Assembly: GCF_030012215.1 (NCBI RefSeq)
Contig: NZ_JASCXX010000003.1
Coordinates: 62,001 to 126,000 of the forward strand
Reading direction: 5' to 3'
Length of the DNA: 64,000 nt
Source: Anaerobaca lacustris
Lineage (GTDB): Bacteria > Planctomycetota > Phycisphaerae > Sedimentisphaerales > Anaerobacaceae
The position numbers were made by a program, and so were the translations under genes. Under the pieces are notes generated by a model. It searched no databases and was not told the origin of the DNA. It saw only the letters and a program-made list of their open reading frames with translations. Position 1 is the first letter of the stretch. Each line of letters begins with the position of its first letter. Of the stretch, positions 27,254-36,146 are shown piece after piece.

Positions 27254-28579
27254 TTATTTGCCAACCTGTCGGACGATTTCTTCGGGCGTGGCCCTCTCGC
27301 TGAGGCCGGCCAGGTTCGTTTCCTGGTCCGGCTGCATCAACCGGCCCAGTTCGGCGAAGAAATCGTTTCGCGTGGCGAGGTCTTCGAATCGCTGCCCGGC
27401 CCACTCGCTGGTGTAGCCCAGGCCGCATTGTTGCTGCAAGACCGAGTGGGCGTAAACGATGTAGGCCCCCTTGACAAAGACCGGCAGGAGGGGGGCCAGT
27501 TCGCCCGTCGCGAAGTCGTCGACGAACTTCTGGCCCGGACTGTTCATCTCGGTGCCTCCGACGACGACCAGATGGCGGCGCTGGGCGATCTCGATCACCT
27601 CGTAAAGGTTCTTGACCTTCTCGTCCTGCCGTCCGGGCGTGTAGTTGCGATCGGGGATTACGTTGATCGCCACGGCGCCCGTGCTTGTGGCCACGTCAAG
27701 AAGCTCTTCGATGTTCCGTTCGCCGTCGCTGGTGCCGTCGAGCCAGGTGTGTGTGGGCATTCCGCCGCACGCGAGGATGAACCGATTCGTCTCGGCCATC
27801 AACGGAAACGAGCCTTCATCGGGCTGGACGTAACCGACCCCGCCTCGTTTCATCGTCTTGGCACGGATGGTGTTCAGCAGGTTGCGGCCCTCGGGCAGGT
27901 CCAGGGTCTCGGCGCCGACGCCCAGCTTCTCGGCCCAGAATTCGGCGAGGGCTTTGTCGCTGCCGAAATGTGCAGCCGCCTTGCGGGCGTAGGCCAGGCA
28001 CATATGCCGTTCCGTGGCGTTGCCGGCCGGGGTCAGCGGCCGAAGATCCCGCTCGTAATCCAGCTCGACCGGACGCAGGTACGCATTCACGCGCGCCATC
28101 AGATCGAGGTTTCTCCTCTGCGCGGTGTCCTTGAGACCTGTGAGGAAGTCTCTCTCGGCGGCTGGCACGTTCGCGCTGGGGAAACCGACCCCCATGTGAT
28201 AGGAGATGCCCGGCTCGCCCGGCGAGTTGATGACGCGCGTGGAGAACTCGGGCACGTAGACGCGGGTCTCCAGGCCCGAGCAGCCTTTCAGGCCGAGCTT
28301 GTGACGCGCCTGCTGGAATTCATCGAGGGCGTCGAGGACGTCGAAGTCCACCGTCCCGGCCACGGCCAAGCCGGCCTTGCGGGCCAGCCATGCGAATTTC
28401 GTCGGCGAATAGCCATAGGTGTTGTATGAGAAGAAGGTATGGCAATGCAGGTTCACGAATTCGCCCGTCTGGGGCAGTTCGATGTGGCCTGATTCGATCC
28501 TGTCGCACAAGGCCGACAGCGCCCGTTGGCGCTCGGCGAGATCGAAACTGTCCAGTTGCTGTTCGAGTGACTCGATCAA
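27254..28579 (-). CDS. PHP-domain phosphoesterase-like protein of the rhamnose operon
   Basis: About 441 residues. NLHCHTFFSYNTYGYSP is a classic PHP N-terminal metal motif (HxH), and later HMCLAYARKAAAHFG, VGGTEMNSPGQ and GAYIVYAHS supply further potential metal ligands. PHP proteins are hydrolases of phosphate esters or related bonds; the substrate is unknown here. The start is best read as TTG at 28579, with AAGGAGAG six bases upstream; a GTG at 28603 without such a site would add eight residues. It is 35 bp after rhaB and 27 bp ahead of the dehydrogenase start. A role in dephosphorylating a dead-end sugar phosphate would fit the context but is a guess. Confidence 0.75.
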   Translation of the reverse strand: MIESLEQQLDSFDLAERQRALSALCDRIESGHIELPQTGEFVNLHCHTFFSYNTYGYSPTKFAWLARKAGLAVAGTVDFDVLDALDEFQQARHKLGLKGCSGLETRVYVPEFSTRVINSPGEPGISYHMGVGFPSANVPAAERDFLTGLKDTAQRRNLDLMARVNAYLRPVELDYERDLRPLTPAGNATERHMCLAYARKAAAHFGSDKALAEFWAEKLGVGAETLDLPEGRNLLNTIRAKTMKRGGVGYVQPDEGSFPLMAETNRFILACGGMPTHTWLDGTSDGERNIEELLDVATSTGAVAINVIPDRNYTPGRQDEKVKNLYEVIEIAQRRHLVVVGGTEMNSPGQKFVDDFATGELAPLLPVFVKGAYIVYAHSVLQQQCGLGYTSEWAGQRFEDLATRNDFFAELGRLMQPDQETNLAGLSERATPEEIVRQVGK

Positions 28580-28613
28580 GTGGTTCTCTCCTTGGGACGC
28601 CACGTCGCCGGCG

Positions 28614-30086
28614 TCAGCGTTTCGTAAATCGCTCGTATCTGTGCGTCCACGCCGGCGTGTCCTGGGGCCGGTACTCCTTCAGGTCGAAGGAATGACGGAC
28701 GATCTCTCTGGCTTCGTCGATGCCTTTGAGCCTGCCGGTCGCGATGGCCTGCATCAGGACGTTGCCGCTGGCGGTCGCCTCGATCGGCCCGGCGACGACT
28801 CGCTTGCCTGTGGCATCGGCGGCGAACTGGCACAGCAATTCGTTCTGGATCCCACCGCCGACGATGTGGAGCACGTCGATGGGATCGCCCGTGACGTCCT
28901 CGATGGCCTCAAGGGTGCGTCGGTACTTCAGGGCCAGGCTCTCGAGGACCAGCCGAACCATCTGTCCCTTGTCGTCGGTGGTCGGCTGGCCGGTCTGCGC
29001 CAGGTGTTTGTTGATCCGGGTCGGCATGTCGCCCGGGGCCAGGAAGTCGCTGCAATCGCAGTCGATGATCCCGAAGAAGGGCTCGGCCTTCGACGCCAGG
29101 TCGGTCAACTCGCCGTAGGAGAGGTCCTGCCCCTCACGCTGCCACTGCCGCTTGCATTCCTGGACCAGCCAGAGGCCCATGATGTTCTTCAGCAGGCGGA
29201 TCGTGTTCTGCACGCCGCCCTCATTGGTGAAGCCGTACTCGAATGTCTTGTCGTCGATGATGGCCTTGGGAATCTCCACCCCCATCAGACTCCATGTCCC
29301 CGACGACAGATACGCCCAGTTGCCACCAGTCCCCGGTACGCCGAGCACCGCCGAGGCCGTGTCGTGCGAGCCGACCGCGATGACCGGGATCTTCGGGCAG
29401 CCGATCTCGCGGGCCACGTCGTCCGTCAGCGGTCCGACCACCGTCCCGGGCATGACGATCTCGGGCATGATCTCTATCGGCAGCCCCAGCTTCTCGAAGA
29501 TCGCCTTGGACCATCGTCCGGTCGCCATGTCCATCATCTGCGAGGTGCTGGCCAGTGTGTACTCGCCGAAGACCTGGCCGCAGAGGAAATAGCTCAGCAG
29601 GTCCGCCATGAAGATCAGTTTGCCGGTCCTGGCCAGTGCCGCCGAATCGGCCAGTCGCATGGCCAGAACCTGGTACAGCGAGTTCAACTGCATGAACTGA
29701 ATGCCGGTGTTCTGGTAGATGTCCCGCTTGGACATCAGGGCGAAGGCCTTCTCCATCATCCCATTGGTCCGGCTGTCGCGGTAGTGGTAGGGGGCCTCGA
29801 TCAACCGGCCGTCGTCGCCGATCAGGCCGAAGTCCACACCCCACGTGTCGACGCCGATGCCGAGCGGCGTGCCCGCCGCTGTCTTGGCCGCCAGGCCGAT
29901 GCCCGTCCTGACCTCGCTCAGCAGGCGATCGAAATCCCACCGCAACGAACCCTCGATCTCAACGGGTCCGTTGCCGAAGCGATGCACCTCTTCGAGATGG
30001 AGTTCCCCGGCGGCCATCGTACCGAGCATGACGCGCCCGCTCTCGGCCCCGAGGTCCACGGCAATGTAGCTCGCTGTCTCTGACAT
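28614..30086 (-). CDS. rhaB: L-rhamnulokinase
   Basis: A 490-residue FGGY-family sugar kinase that phosphorylates L-rhamnulose at C1 with ATP. The N-terminal phosphate-binding motif is IAVDLGAESGRVMLG; GIGVDTWGVDFGL and the second-domain VIAVGSHDTASAV and YLSSGTWSLMG are the hallmark RhaB segments; VLHIVGGGIQNELLCQFAAD is the ATP-binding region near the C-terminus. The ATG at 30086 has GGGAG upstream; earlier in-frame Mets have no such support. It is the first gene of the rhamnose operon, about 130 nt downstream of the candidate promoter's start point. Confidence 0.95.
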   Translation of the reverse strand: MSETASYIAVDLGAESGRVMLGTMAAGELHLEEVHRFGNGPVEIEGSLRWDFDRLLSEVRTGIGLAAKTAAGTPLGIGVDTWGVDFGLIGDDGRLIEAPYHYRDSRTNGMMEKAFALMSKRDIYQNTGIQFMQLNSLYQVLAMRLADSAALARTGKLIFMADLLSYFLCGQVFGEYTLASTSQMMDMATGRWSKAIFEKLGLPIEIMPEIVMPGTVVGPLTDDVAREIGCPKIPVIAVGSHDTASAVLGVPGTGGNWAYLSSGTWSLMGVEIPKAIIDDKTFEYGFTNEGGVQNTIRLLKNIMGLWLVQECKRQWQREGQDLSYGELTDLASKAEPFFGIIDCDCSDFLAPGDMPTRINKHLAQTGQPTTDDKGQMVRLVLESLALKYRRTLEAIEDVTGDPIDVLHIVGGGIQNELLCQFAADATGKRVVAGPIEATASGNVLMQAIATGRLKGIDEAREIVRHSFDLKEYRPQDTPAWTHRYERFTKR

Positions 30087-30222
30087 CTGCGACTCCCAAT
30101 CCTGCGCTGCATCCATCATCCCGGATCGCGGCAACGACCCTACCCCGCGACATCAGTCGTGATGGGACTGGCGCGCAGCGCATTTTCGGACGTTACACCA
30201 GCGGCGGTGACTCAGGACAGAG

Positions 30223-30251
30223 ATTAGAAAGGCACAGAAAGAGACCGTCAA
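30223..30251 (-). promoter_or_regulatory. Strong candidate promoter for the rhamnose operon
   Basis: On the minus strand TTGACG (-35, 30251-30246) and TCTAAT (-10, 30228-30223) are exactly 17 nt apart; each differs from consensus at one position. It lies between folC and rhaB. Just upstream is an imperfect CTGA-N5-TCAG symmetry (about 30258-30270) that could be an operator. Confidence 0.6.
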
Positions 30252-30277
30252 CCCTAAACTGAGCGGTTCAGCGGTCT

Positions 30278-31714
30278 TCAGGAGGCGGCCAGAGTGACAT
30301 TCGGCTGGAAGCGGACTTTGGCCTGGCCGATGAGGTAGAAGCTGCCCGTGATCAGGATCAGATCCTCGCGACCGACGGCGCTGCGCGCCAGTTGCAGGGC
30401 CTCGCCCAGACTGCTGGAAGTCTGATACATCTTGCCGCAGATGTCGGTGTACATCTCCGCCAGGTCCTGTGGGGAGACGGCCTTCATCGAGTTGCTGCGT
30501 GTGAAGATGACCTTGTCGGCACCGTACTGCAGTTCGGTGAGCATGCCGGGAATGTCCTTGTCGGCGTTGCAGCCGAAGATCACGACCATCGAGTCGTAGG
30601 GGATGTTCTGGCCGATCGCGTGGATCAGGGCTCGTACGCTGGCGGCGTTATGAGCCCCGTCGATCATGATGCGCGGGTCGTCGCAGACCATCTCCATCCG
30701 GCCGGGCAGGGTGACCCCGCAGAGGCCGTCGGCCGCCTTGTCGATGTCGATTTCGTACCCTGACGATCGGAGGCGGTCCAGCAAAGCCAGCGCCAGGCCG
30801 CAGTTGATCGCCTGGTGTTTGCCGTGCAATGGGACGCGAATGTGCTCGAACTTGCTCGTGGGAGTCGTCAGGCAGATTCGCGTGTGCGGCCCATGCTCGC
30901 GCGACGTCTCGAACCGATAGGAGAAGTCGATATCACTGCTGCCCGTAACACTCAGCGGCGCCTTCACGACGATGGCCTGCTCCCGGAGCACGCTCATGGC
31001 CGTCGGGTCCTGCTGGACGGTGATGGCCGGGACGCCTTTCTTGAAGACCCCCGCCTTCTCCATCGCGATCCGGTCGATCGTATCACCGAGCTGGAGCTTA
31101 TGATCGATGCTCAGGCTCGTGATGCCTACGACTTTGGGCAGGATCACGTTGGTGCTGTCCAGGCGGCCGCCAAGCCCCGTTTCGATGACGCCGATATCGA
31201 TCTTTCGGTCGGCGAAGTACATGAACGCCAGGGCCGTCATGATCTCGAAAAACGTGGGCGGATCGTCCTTCGACAGCTTCTCGACCGGAGCGTAGATGCG
31301 GTTCATCAGTCCCAGCATCTCCGCTTCGCTAATCATCTGCGAATTCACCACGATGCGTTCGTGCAGGTGGACCAGATGTGGGGAGGTATACAGCCCGACG
31401 GTGTAGCCGTTGGATTCGAGCATCCTTGCCAGCATTGTGGCGGTCGAGCCCTTGCCCTTCGTGCCGGCGATGTGGACGGTGTTGATCTTTGCGTGGGGGT
31501 CGCCCAGCAAAGACAACAGATTCCTCATTCGATCGAGACTGAAGGTCGTTACGTTATAACGTACGCGCTCCTCTTTCTCGTAGTCGGTCTTCTCAAAGAG
31601 GTAGGCCGTGGCCTGCCTGTAGTTGTTGAAAGGCTTCTTGGTTCTGATTGAGACGACTTTTGAAGAGCTTCGCGCTGCTCGTTTCTTTCCGGTTTTCTTT
31701 GTTATTTTTGTCAT
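30278..31714 (-). CDS. folC: Folylpolyglutamate synthase / dihydrofolate synthase
   Basis: A 478-residue Mur-ligase-family enzyme that adds glutamate to dihydropteroate and folates using ATP. The P-loop is VHIAGTKGKGSTATML, followed by YTSPHLVHLHERI; TFFEIMTALAFMYFADRKIDIGVIETGLGGRLDSTN and the GRMEMV/IDGAHNAAS segments are the diagnostic FolC sites. The first 25 residues are unusually basic (KKTGKKRAARSSSK) and precede the normal start of the fold at about residue 30. The gene is separate from the rhamnose operon and probably has its own promoter in the gap at 31715-31934. Confidence 0.94.
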   Translation of the reverse strand: MTKITKKTGKKRAARSSSKVVSIRTKKPFNNYRQATAYLFEKTDYEKEERVRYNVTTFSLDRMRNLLSLLGDPHAKINTVHIAGTKGKGSTATMLARMLESNGYTVGLYTSPHLVHLHERIVVNSQMISEAEMLGLMNRIYAPVEKLSKDDPPTFFEIMTALAFMYFADRKIDIGVIETGLGGRLDSTNVILPKVVGITSLSIDHKLQLGDTIDRIAMEKAGVFKKGVPAITVQQDPTAMSVLREQAIVVKAPLSVTGSSDIDFSYRFETSREHGPHTRICLTTPTSKFEHIRVPLHGKHQAINCGLALALLDRLRSSGYEIDIDKAADGLCGVTLPGRMEMVCDDPRIMIDGAHNAASVRALIHAIGQNIPYDSMVVIFGCNADKDIPGMLTELQYGADKVIFTRSNSMKAVSPQDLAEMYTDICGKMYQTSSSLGEALQLARSAVGREDLILITGSFYLIGQAKVRFQPNVTLAAS

Positions 31715-31934
31715 GGACGGCTGATCTTAACAAACCCTGAGGCTGTCGTCAACTCTTATAGGGCGATTGCCCCGCGAAATGCGGCCGATACGCCATCGAG
31801 GATCAGGCGCAAGTAATTGTTAACTAAAAGGTTAGGGAAATATCGGTTCGGGGCGGGGGGCGCAGGCAGAATTATGGGCCATAAGAAAAGCTTTCTTTGT
31901 GAACACCTGTGCTTATAAGGCGGCTGGGCGGCGG

Positions 31935-32993
31935 CTACAACTCTTCAATAGCCGCAAGGAGGCGGGGGATGATCTCCATCTCGGGAACGATCGCGATCTT
32001 GCGGCCGTGGAGGTAGAAGGCGGCCTTCTCCCTGGCGGCACAGACGGCGATGTCGGCGTCTGCGGCTTCCCCCGGACCGTTGACGATGCAGCCCATCACG
32101 GCTATGCGGCACGGCTTCCTGACCTTGCGCAATGCCTTCTCGACCCGTTTGGCGAGCTTGACGACATCGATCTCGGTGCGTCCACAGGTCGGGCAGACGA
32201 TCAGCTCCGGCCGAGTCCGGTCCAGCAGTCCCAGGGACAGGGCAATGGCCTTGGCAATCTCCGTTTCGACAACCGGGTCGCCGGCGGCACTGACGCGAAT
32301 GGTGTCGCCGATGCCCTCGGCCAACAGCGTTCCCAGGGCGACCGCCGAAGGAATGCTCGCATCAGCCGGCAGGCCGGCATGGGTCAGGCCCAGGTGCATG
32401 GGGTAGCCGAAGGCCTCGGCAATCGCCCGATTGACCTCGATGGTCCGCAATGCATCGCTGCTCTTGGCACTGAGGACGATCTGGTCGAAGCCGCGGTCCT
32501 CGAACAGCCGGACATAGCCGCTCATCTCTTCGAGCATCAGGGCGGTTCGCTCCTCCGGTGGGACGGGGGCCTTCTTCAGGTCACGGATGCTCGCCTCGTT
32601 GACGCCGATGCGGGCCGCGACGCGGTGCATCTTGGCCGCGTCGATGATGCGGCAGATGTCTTTGCGCTGCTTGATGTTGCCCGGGTTCAGGCGGATTTTC
32701 GCAGCCCCGGCCTCGATGGCCTCGACGGCGCGGTCGGCGCTGAAGTGTACGTCGGCGATCAGCGGCACGCGGACCTTCTGTACGATCTGCCCGAACGCGA
32801 TCGTGTCGGCCCGGCGGGGCACTGCGATGCGGACCAGCCTGCACCCGGCGGCAGCGAGCCGCTGAACCTGCCGGACGCATCGGTCGACGTCGGTCGTCGG
32901 CACCTTGGTCATCGACTGGATGACGACGGGGGCCGATGAACCGATTTCCACCGGACCAACGGAGACGGAGGATGTATGTCTTCTCGTAATCAC
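31935..32993 (-). CDS. ispG: 4-hydroxy-3-methylbut-2-en-1-yl diphosphate synthase
   Basis: A 352-residue IspG/GcpE of the non-mevalonate isoprenoid pathway; it reduces MEcPP to HMBPP with a 4Fe-4S cluster. The TIM-barrel part begins VGPVEIGSSAPVVIQSMTKVPTTDV and includes IADVHFSADRAVEAIEAG and KIRLNPGNI. The cluster cysteines are Cys267 and Cys270 (CPTCGR) and Cys302 (MGCIVNGPGE), with the catalytic Glu in NGPGE. It is the short bacterial form without the plant/Chlamydia insert. The start is read as GTG at 32993; no strong ribosome site is visible. Transcribed divergently from the hydrolase gene. Confidence 0.95.
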   Translation of the reverse strand: MITRRHTSSVSVGPVEIGSSAPVVIQSMTKVPTTDVDRCVRQVQRLAAAGCRLVRIAVPRRADTIAFGQIVQKVRVPLIADVHFSADRAVEAIEAGAAKIRLNPGNIKQRKDICRIIDAAKMHRVAARIGVNEASIRDLKKAPVPPEERTALMLEEMSGYVRLFEDRGFDQIVLSAKSSDALRTIEVNRAIAEAFGYPMHLGLTHAGLPADASIPSAVALGTLLAEGIGDTIRVSAAGDPVVETEIAKAIALSLGLLDRTRPELIVCPTCGRTEIDVVKLAKRVEKALRKVRKPCRIAVMGCIVNGPGEAADADIAVCAAREKAAFYLHGRKIAIVPEMEIIPRLLAAIEEL

Positions 32994-33100
32994 AGGGCGA
33001 TTGTAGCTTGTCGTATTGTGCCCGGCAAACTAAAATGAGGTTGGTGTATGGGGGATGGGGTGGAGGTCGTCTGAGACGGGGTCGAATTGGCTGGAGTGAT

Positions 33101-33952
33101 ATGGGATTGGTTTTGCTGTATTTGGGCGCCGCATTGGCGACAGGCTATGTGGGGTGTGGATTGGTGCTGTGGTTCATACAGTCCCGATTTCTGTACCGTC
33201 CCGTGCGGGACATCGCGTTTACGCCGGAGGATCGAGGCTGCGATTTCGACGACGTCACGTTTCGCACGCAGGACGGCCTGACGCTGCATGGCTGGTACGT
33301 TGCCGCCGCCGACGCACCGTTCACGATTCTGTTCTGCCACGGCAACGCAGGGAACATCATGCATCGGGCCGACACGATCGACCTGTTCCACAGCCTCGGT
33401 CTGAACTGCTTTGTCTTCGATTATCGCGGCTATGGCCGGAGCGAAGGCCGACCGACGGAGATCGGGACCTATCGCGACGCCCGTGCCGCCTATGATTGGC
33501 TGACACAGGTCAAAGGTGTCCCCGCAGAGCGGATCGTTCTGTTCGGACGCTCTCTGGGCGGCAGCATCGCGGCGCATCTGGCCGGACAGGTCGACGCCCG
33601 CGCTGCCGTCGTCGAGAGCGCCTTCACGTCGTACCCCGACATCGGCGCCAGGATGTACCCTTATATGCCCGTTCGGATGTTCGCCCGGTTCCAATACGAC
33701 ACGCGAGCCCACCTCGCCCGGGCGCGATGTCCCGTCCTCGTGATGCACAGTCGCGAAGACAAACTCGTTCCCTTCGAATTCGGTCGACGTCTCTACGAAG
33801 CGGCTCCGGAACCGAAGCGATTCGTGGAGATCACGGGCGGTCACAACGACGGCTACCTGACCTCGGGTGAGCTATACAGGGACGCGTGGGTCGAGTGGCT
33901 GAACTTCGTTGGTGACGATCGCCTCGAATTCACGGCTTGCAGGACCTCGTAA
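33101..33952 (+). CDS. Membrane-anchored alpha/beta hydrolase (ABHD13/BEM46-like)
   Basis: A 283-residue hydrolase with one N-terminal transmembrane helix (about 1-25, LVLLYLGAALATGYVGCGLVLWF). The fold signature is clear: oxyanion segment CHGNAGN, VFDYRGYGRSEG, nucleophile Ser151 in GRSLGG, Asp in HSREDKLVP and His in TGGHNDG. The family includes serine esterases/thioesterases of unknown physiological substrate. The ATG at 33101 has GGAG close upstream; an upstream in-frame ATG at 33008 would place low-complexity residues before the membrane helix and is rejected. It converges with the DUF4097 gene. Confidence 0.85.
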   Translation: MGLVLLYLGAALATGYVGCGLVLWFIQSRFLYRPVRDIAFTPEDRGCDFDDVTFRTQDGLTLHGWYVAAADAPFTILFCHGNAGNIMHRADTIDLFHSLGLNCFVFDYRGYGRSEGRPTEIGTYRDARAAYDWLTQVKGVPAERIVLFGRSLGGSIAAHLAGQVDARAAVVESAFTSYPDIGARMYPYMPVRMFARFQYDTRAHLARARCPVLVMHSREDKLVPFEFGRRLYEAAPEPKRFVEITGGHNDGYLTSGELYRDAWVEWLNFVGDDRLEFTACRTS

Positions 33953-34012
33953 CATGGATCGAGCGGGGGCGGTGAGAAACGCACGCACCCCCGCCCGTCC
34001 GGCAGAATCAGT

Positions 34013-34031
34013 GACAGCGAACGTCGCTGTC
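34013..34031. terminator. Hairpin between convergent genes
   Basis: GACAGCGA and TCGCTGTC form a perfect 8-bp stem with a 3-nt loop, between the hydrolase stop (33952) and the DUF4097 stop (34041). It could stop both transcripts, but no T-tract follows on either strand. Confidence 0.4.
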
Positions 34032-34040
34032 GATCCGTGA

Positions 34041-35120
34041 TTATCGCAACGTGACGGAGCCGCTGCTGGTTTCGATGCGAAGGTTGCCCCGACCTTCGCC
34101 GATGGCGCCTTCGATCTTCGTCTTGCCGATCTGGCCGCGGATGGTGATGGGCCGATCGGTGCGGACCGAACCGTGGTTGGTTCCCAGATGAACTCGACCC
34201 GCGAATGTGGGTGGGGCCGTGAACTGAACGCTGCCATAGGAGCTCTTGACATGGGCGGTAAGCTCCGGGGGGCAGTCGTCGGCGCAGACGATGTCGAGAC
34301 TGCCGCTGCCCGATGTGGCTCGCAACTCGCCAACAGTGATCGGCCGCGCCGCTACACGGCCGTACGAGGTCGAGAGATCGATGGCGTCGGCGGTCCCGTC
34401 GATCAGTTCGATGCTTCCGCTGCTGGAGCGGAACGTGATCGTTTCGCCGCGCAGAGAGCGACCGGAGACCGATCCATAAGAGGTGCCCGCGTCGCATCGT
34501 CCGAACGTTGCGTCGGAGATGTCGATCCTGCCGCTGCTGGTCTTGAGGGTCAAATCGCCTTCGGAGAACCTTTCGCACGTGATCGATCCGTAGGAACTGC
34601 TCAGATCGGTCGAACCTCGAACGTTCCGGGCTCTCACCGAGCCACTGCTGGTTCGGCCGACGATGCTGCCTTCGATGTCGGCCAGATCGAGACGGCCGTA
34701 AGAGCTGTGGCACCGGATGTTCGTCCGTCGAGGCACGACGATGCGATAGCTGATGCCGATCGACCGATTGGTCCCGGTCTTGGGCCTGTCGGCGCGCACC
34801 TTCAGCGTTTCGCCGATGGAGGCCATCGTGATGGTGACCTGCTCGGCCAGTTCCTGGGCCTCGGCTTCCGTCGGTGCGTGTGCGGTGATCGTGGCGACGA
34901 CCTCGCAGTCGGCCACGTCGGCGCCCGTGATGCTGATGGACCCGGATGCGGTCTCCACATCCAGCGTCGAGCCGGCGGCCAGTGGCTGCCGAGCGGTTGT
35001 CGTTCTCTCGTAGCGGGTCTGTCCGCAACCGGCCAAATGGATGTTGCAGCCGGTTGCTGCCACGGTTGCTGCAATACAGAGTCCCGAAACAATGTGTTGC
35101 CTGAAGCGTGTAGATTTCAT
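34041..35120 (-). CDS. DUF4097-family adhesin-like lipoprotein
   Basis: A 359-residue exported protein. A signal peptide with a lipobox (AATGC, Cys25) suggests a lipid anchor. From about residue 50 it is a regular beta-solenoid with coils near 20 residues in which two motifs alternate: SSGS (for example TASGSISIT, TSSGSVRA, SGSGSLDI) and SYGS (for example SSYGRLDL, SSYGSITC, TSYGSVSG). The DUF4097 family has this pattern and no known enzymatic activity. GGGAG precedes the ATG. It is transcribed alone between a convergent hydrolase and a divergent bioY. Confidence 0.82.
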   Translation of the reverse strand: MKSTRFRQHIVSGLCIAATVAATGCNIHLAGCGQTRYERTTTARQPLAAGSTLDVETASGSISITGADVADCEVVATITAHAPTEAEAQELAEQVTITMASIGETLKVRADRPKTGTNRSIGISYRIVVPRRTNIRCHSSYGRLDLADIEGSIVGRTSSGSVRARNVRGSTDLSSSYGSITCERFSEGDLTLKTSSGRIDISDATFGRCDAGTSYGSVSGRSLRGETITFRSSSGSIELIDGTADAIDLSTSYGRVAARPITVGELRATSGSGSLDIVCADDCPPELTAHVKSSYGSVQFTAPPTFAGRVHLGTNHGSVRTDRPITIRGQIGKTKIEGAIGEGRGNLRIETSSGSVTLR

Positions 35121-35413
35121 TCCATTGTTCTCCCGTTCTGCCGGATTGGGCTATTGTACACCTTCGCCAGCTTCTGGATACGACAGTTCTGGCCCTGTGC
35201 CCTTCTTTCAAATAGAGTCGCCGCCGACGGGTCAGGGTTTCACGCAAGAGCGATTTTCCTTCCTTCGCGGGCGGTTTGCCCCGTTCTTCCGGCCCGATCC
35301 GGGAGCCGATTGTGAATATCGTCAGTGAGCCGTTTGACGTGCGGCAGGCCGGTGTGTATAATTCGCCGCCGTGTCGGGCCTGGTGCATGGGAGGCCCGAA
35401 GGGAAGGCTGTTT

Positions 35414-36040
35414 GTGGAGAATGAATCGATCATGATTGCACAACTGACTGTGGCGGATCTGGTTCGGCCGGGCGAAAAAAGGGTCGCTTGGCTGTACGAT
35501 GGGGCGTTGGTGCTGGGCGGATCGCTTCTGATTGCGCTGTGCACGCAGATCGCCGTGGGCTTTCCGGTGCCCTGGACGGGCCAGACGTTCGCCGTGCTGA
35601 TGGTCGGCGCCTTGCTCGGCTCGCGTCGAGGGGCCCTTTCCGTCCTGGCGTATCTGCTGCAAGGCCTGGCGGGGCTGCCCGTTTTCTCGCATGGCAGGGC
35701 GGGTCTGGCCGTCTTTTTCGGGCCTACGGGCGGATATCTGATCGGATTCGTGCTGGCGGCCTATATTGTGGGGTGCCTGGCCGAGCGCGGCTGGGACCGC
35801 CGACCGGCCACCACCGTTCTGGCGATGGTTCTGGGCAACGCGGTGCTCTATGGCTGCGGCCTGCTCTGGCTGGCCTGCCTGGTCCACCTTCTCGGCCGGC
35901 CTCTCGGCGGCGTCCTGACCATCGGGCTCTATCCGTTCCTGCCGGGTGAAATCGTCAAAATCGTCCTGGCGACCGCCCTCCTGCCGGCCGGATGGACGCT
36001 GATTCGCCATTTTGGATTTGCCAAGACGCCTCCAATGTGA
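35414..36040 (+). CDS. bioY: Biotin transporter substrate-binding subunit BioY
   Basis: About 208 residues with six hydrophobic segments. The BioY hallmarks are VPWTGQTFAVLMVGALLGSRRGALSVLAYLLQGLAGLPVF followed by GPTGGYLIGFVLAAYIVG, and the C-terminal LPGEIVKIVLATALLP. It is the membrane S component that binds biotin, either alone or with an ECF energising module, which is not in this window. The start is uncertain: GTG at 35414 has GGAAGG six bases upstream and is preferred; ATG at 35432 lacks a well-spaced site. It ends 34 bp before tRNA-Gln. Confidence 0.9.
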   Translation: MENESIMIAQLTVADLVRPGEKRVAWLYDGALVLGGSLLIALCTQIAVGFPVPWTGQTFAVLMVGALLGSRRGALSVLAYLLQGLAGLPVFSHGRAGLAVFFGPTGGYLIGFVLAAYIVGCLAERGWDRRPATTVLAMVLGNAVLYGCGLLWLACLVHLLGRPLGGVLTIGLYPFLPGEIVKIVLATALLPAGWTLIRHFGFAKTPPM

Positions 36041-36073
36041 TACGTTTGTCACGGTTCCGTGTCACAGGCTCTT

Positions 36074-36144
36074 TGGGGAATAGTGTAACGGTAGCACGAC
36101 TGACTCTGGATCAGTTAGTTCAGGTTCGAATCCTGGTTCCCCAG
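36074..36144 (+). tRNA. tRNA-Gln (anticodon CTG)
   Basis: The cloverleaf folds by eye: acceptor TGGGGAA with TTCCCCA, D-arm around GTGTAACGGTAGCAC, anticodon stem ACTGA/TCAGT enclosing loop CTCTGGA (anticodon CTG), and T-arm CAGGTTCGAATCCTG. The CCA end is not encoded. Its 3' part is the integration site of the adjacent island. Confidence 0.95.
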
Positions 36145-36146
36145 TT
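36102..36146 (+). repeat. attL-type core in tRNA-Gln (45-bp direct repeat, copy 1)
   Basis: The 45 bp from the anticodon stem through the tRNA 3' end plus two bases are repeated perfectly at 54756-54800. This is the usual crossover region of tyrosine recombinases in tRNA genes. Confidence 0.9.
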
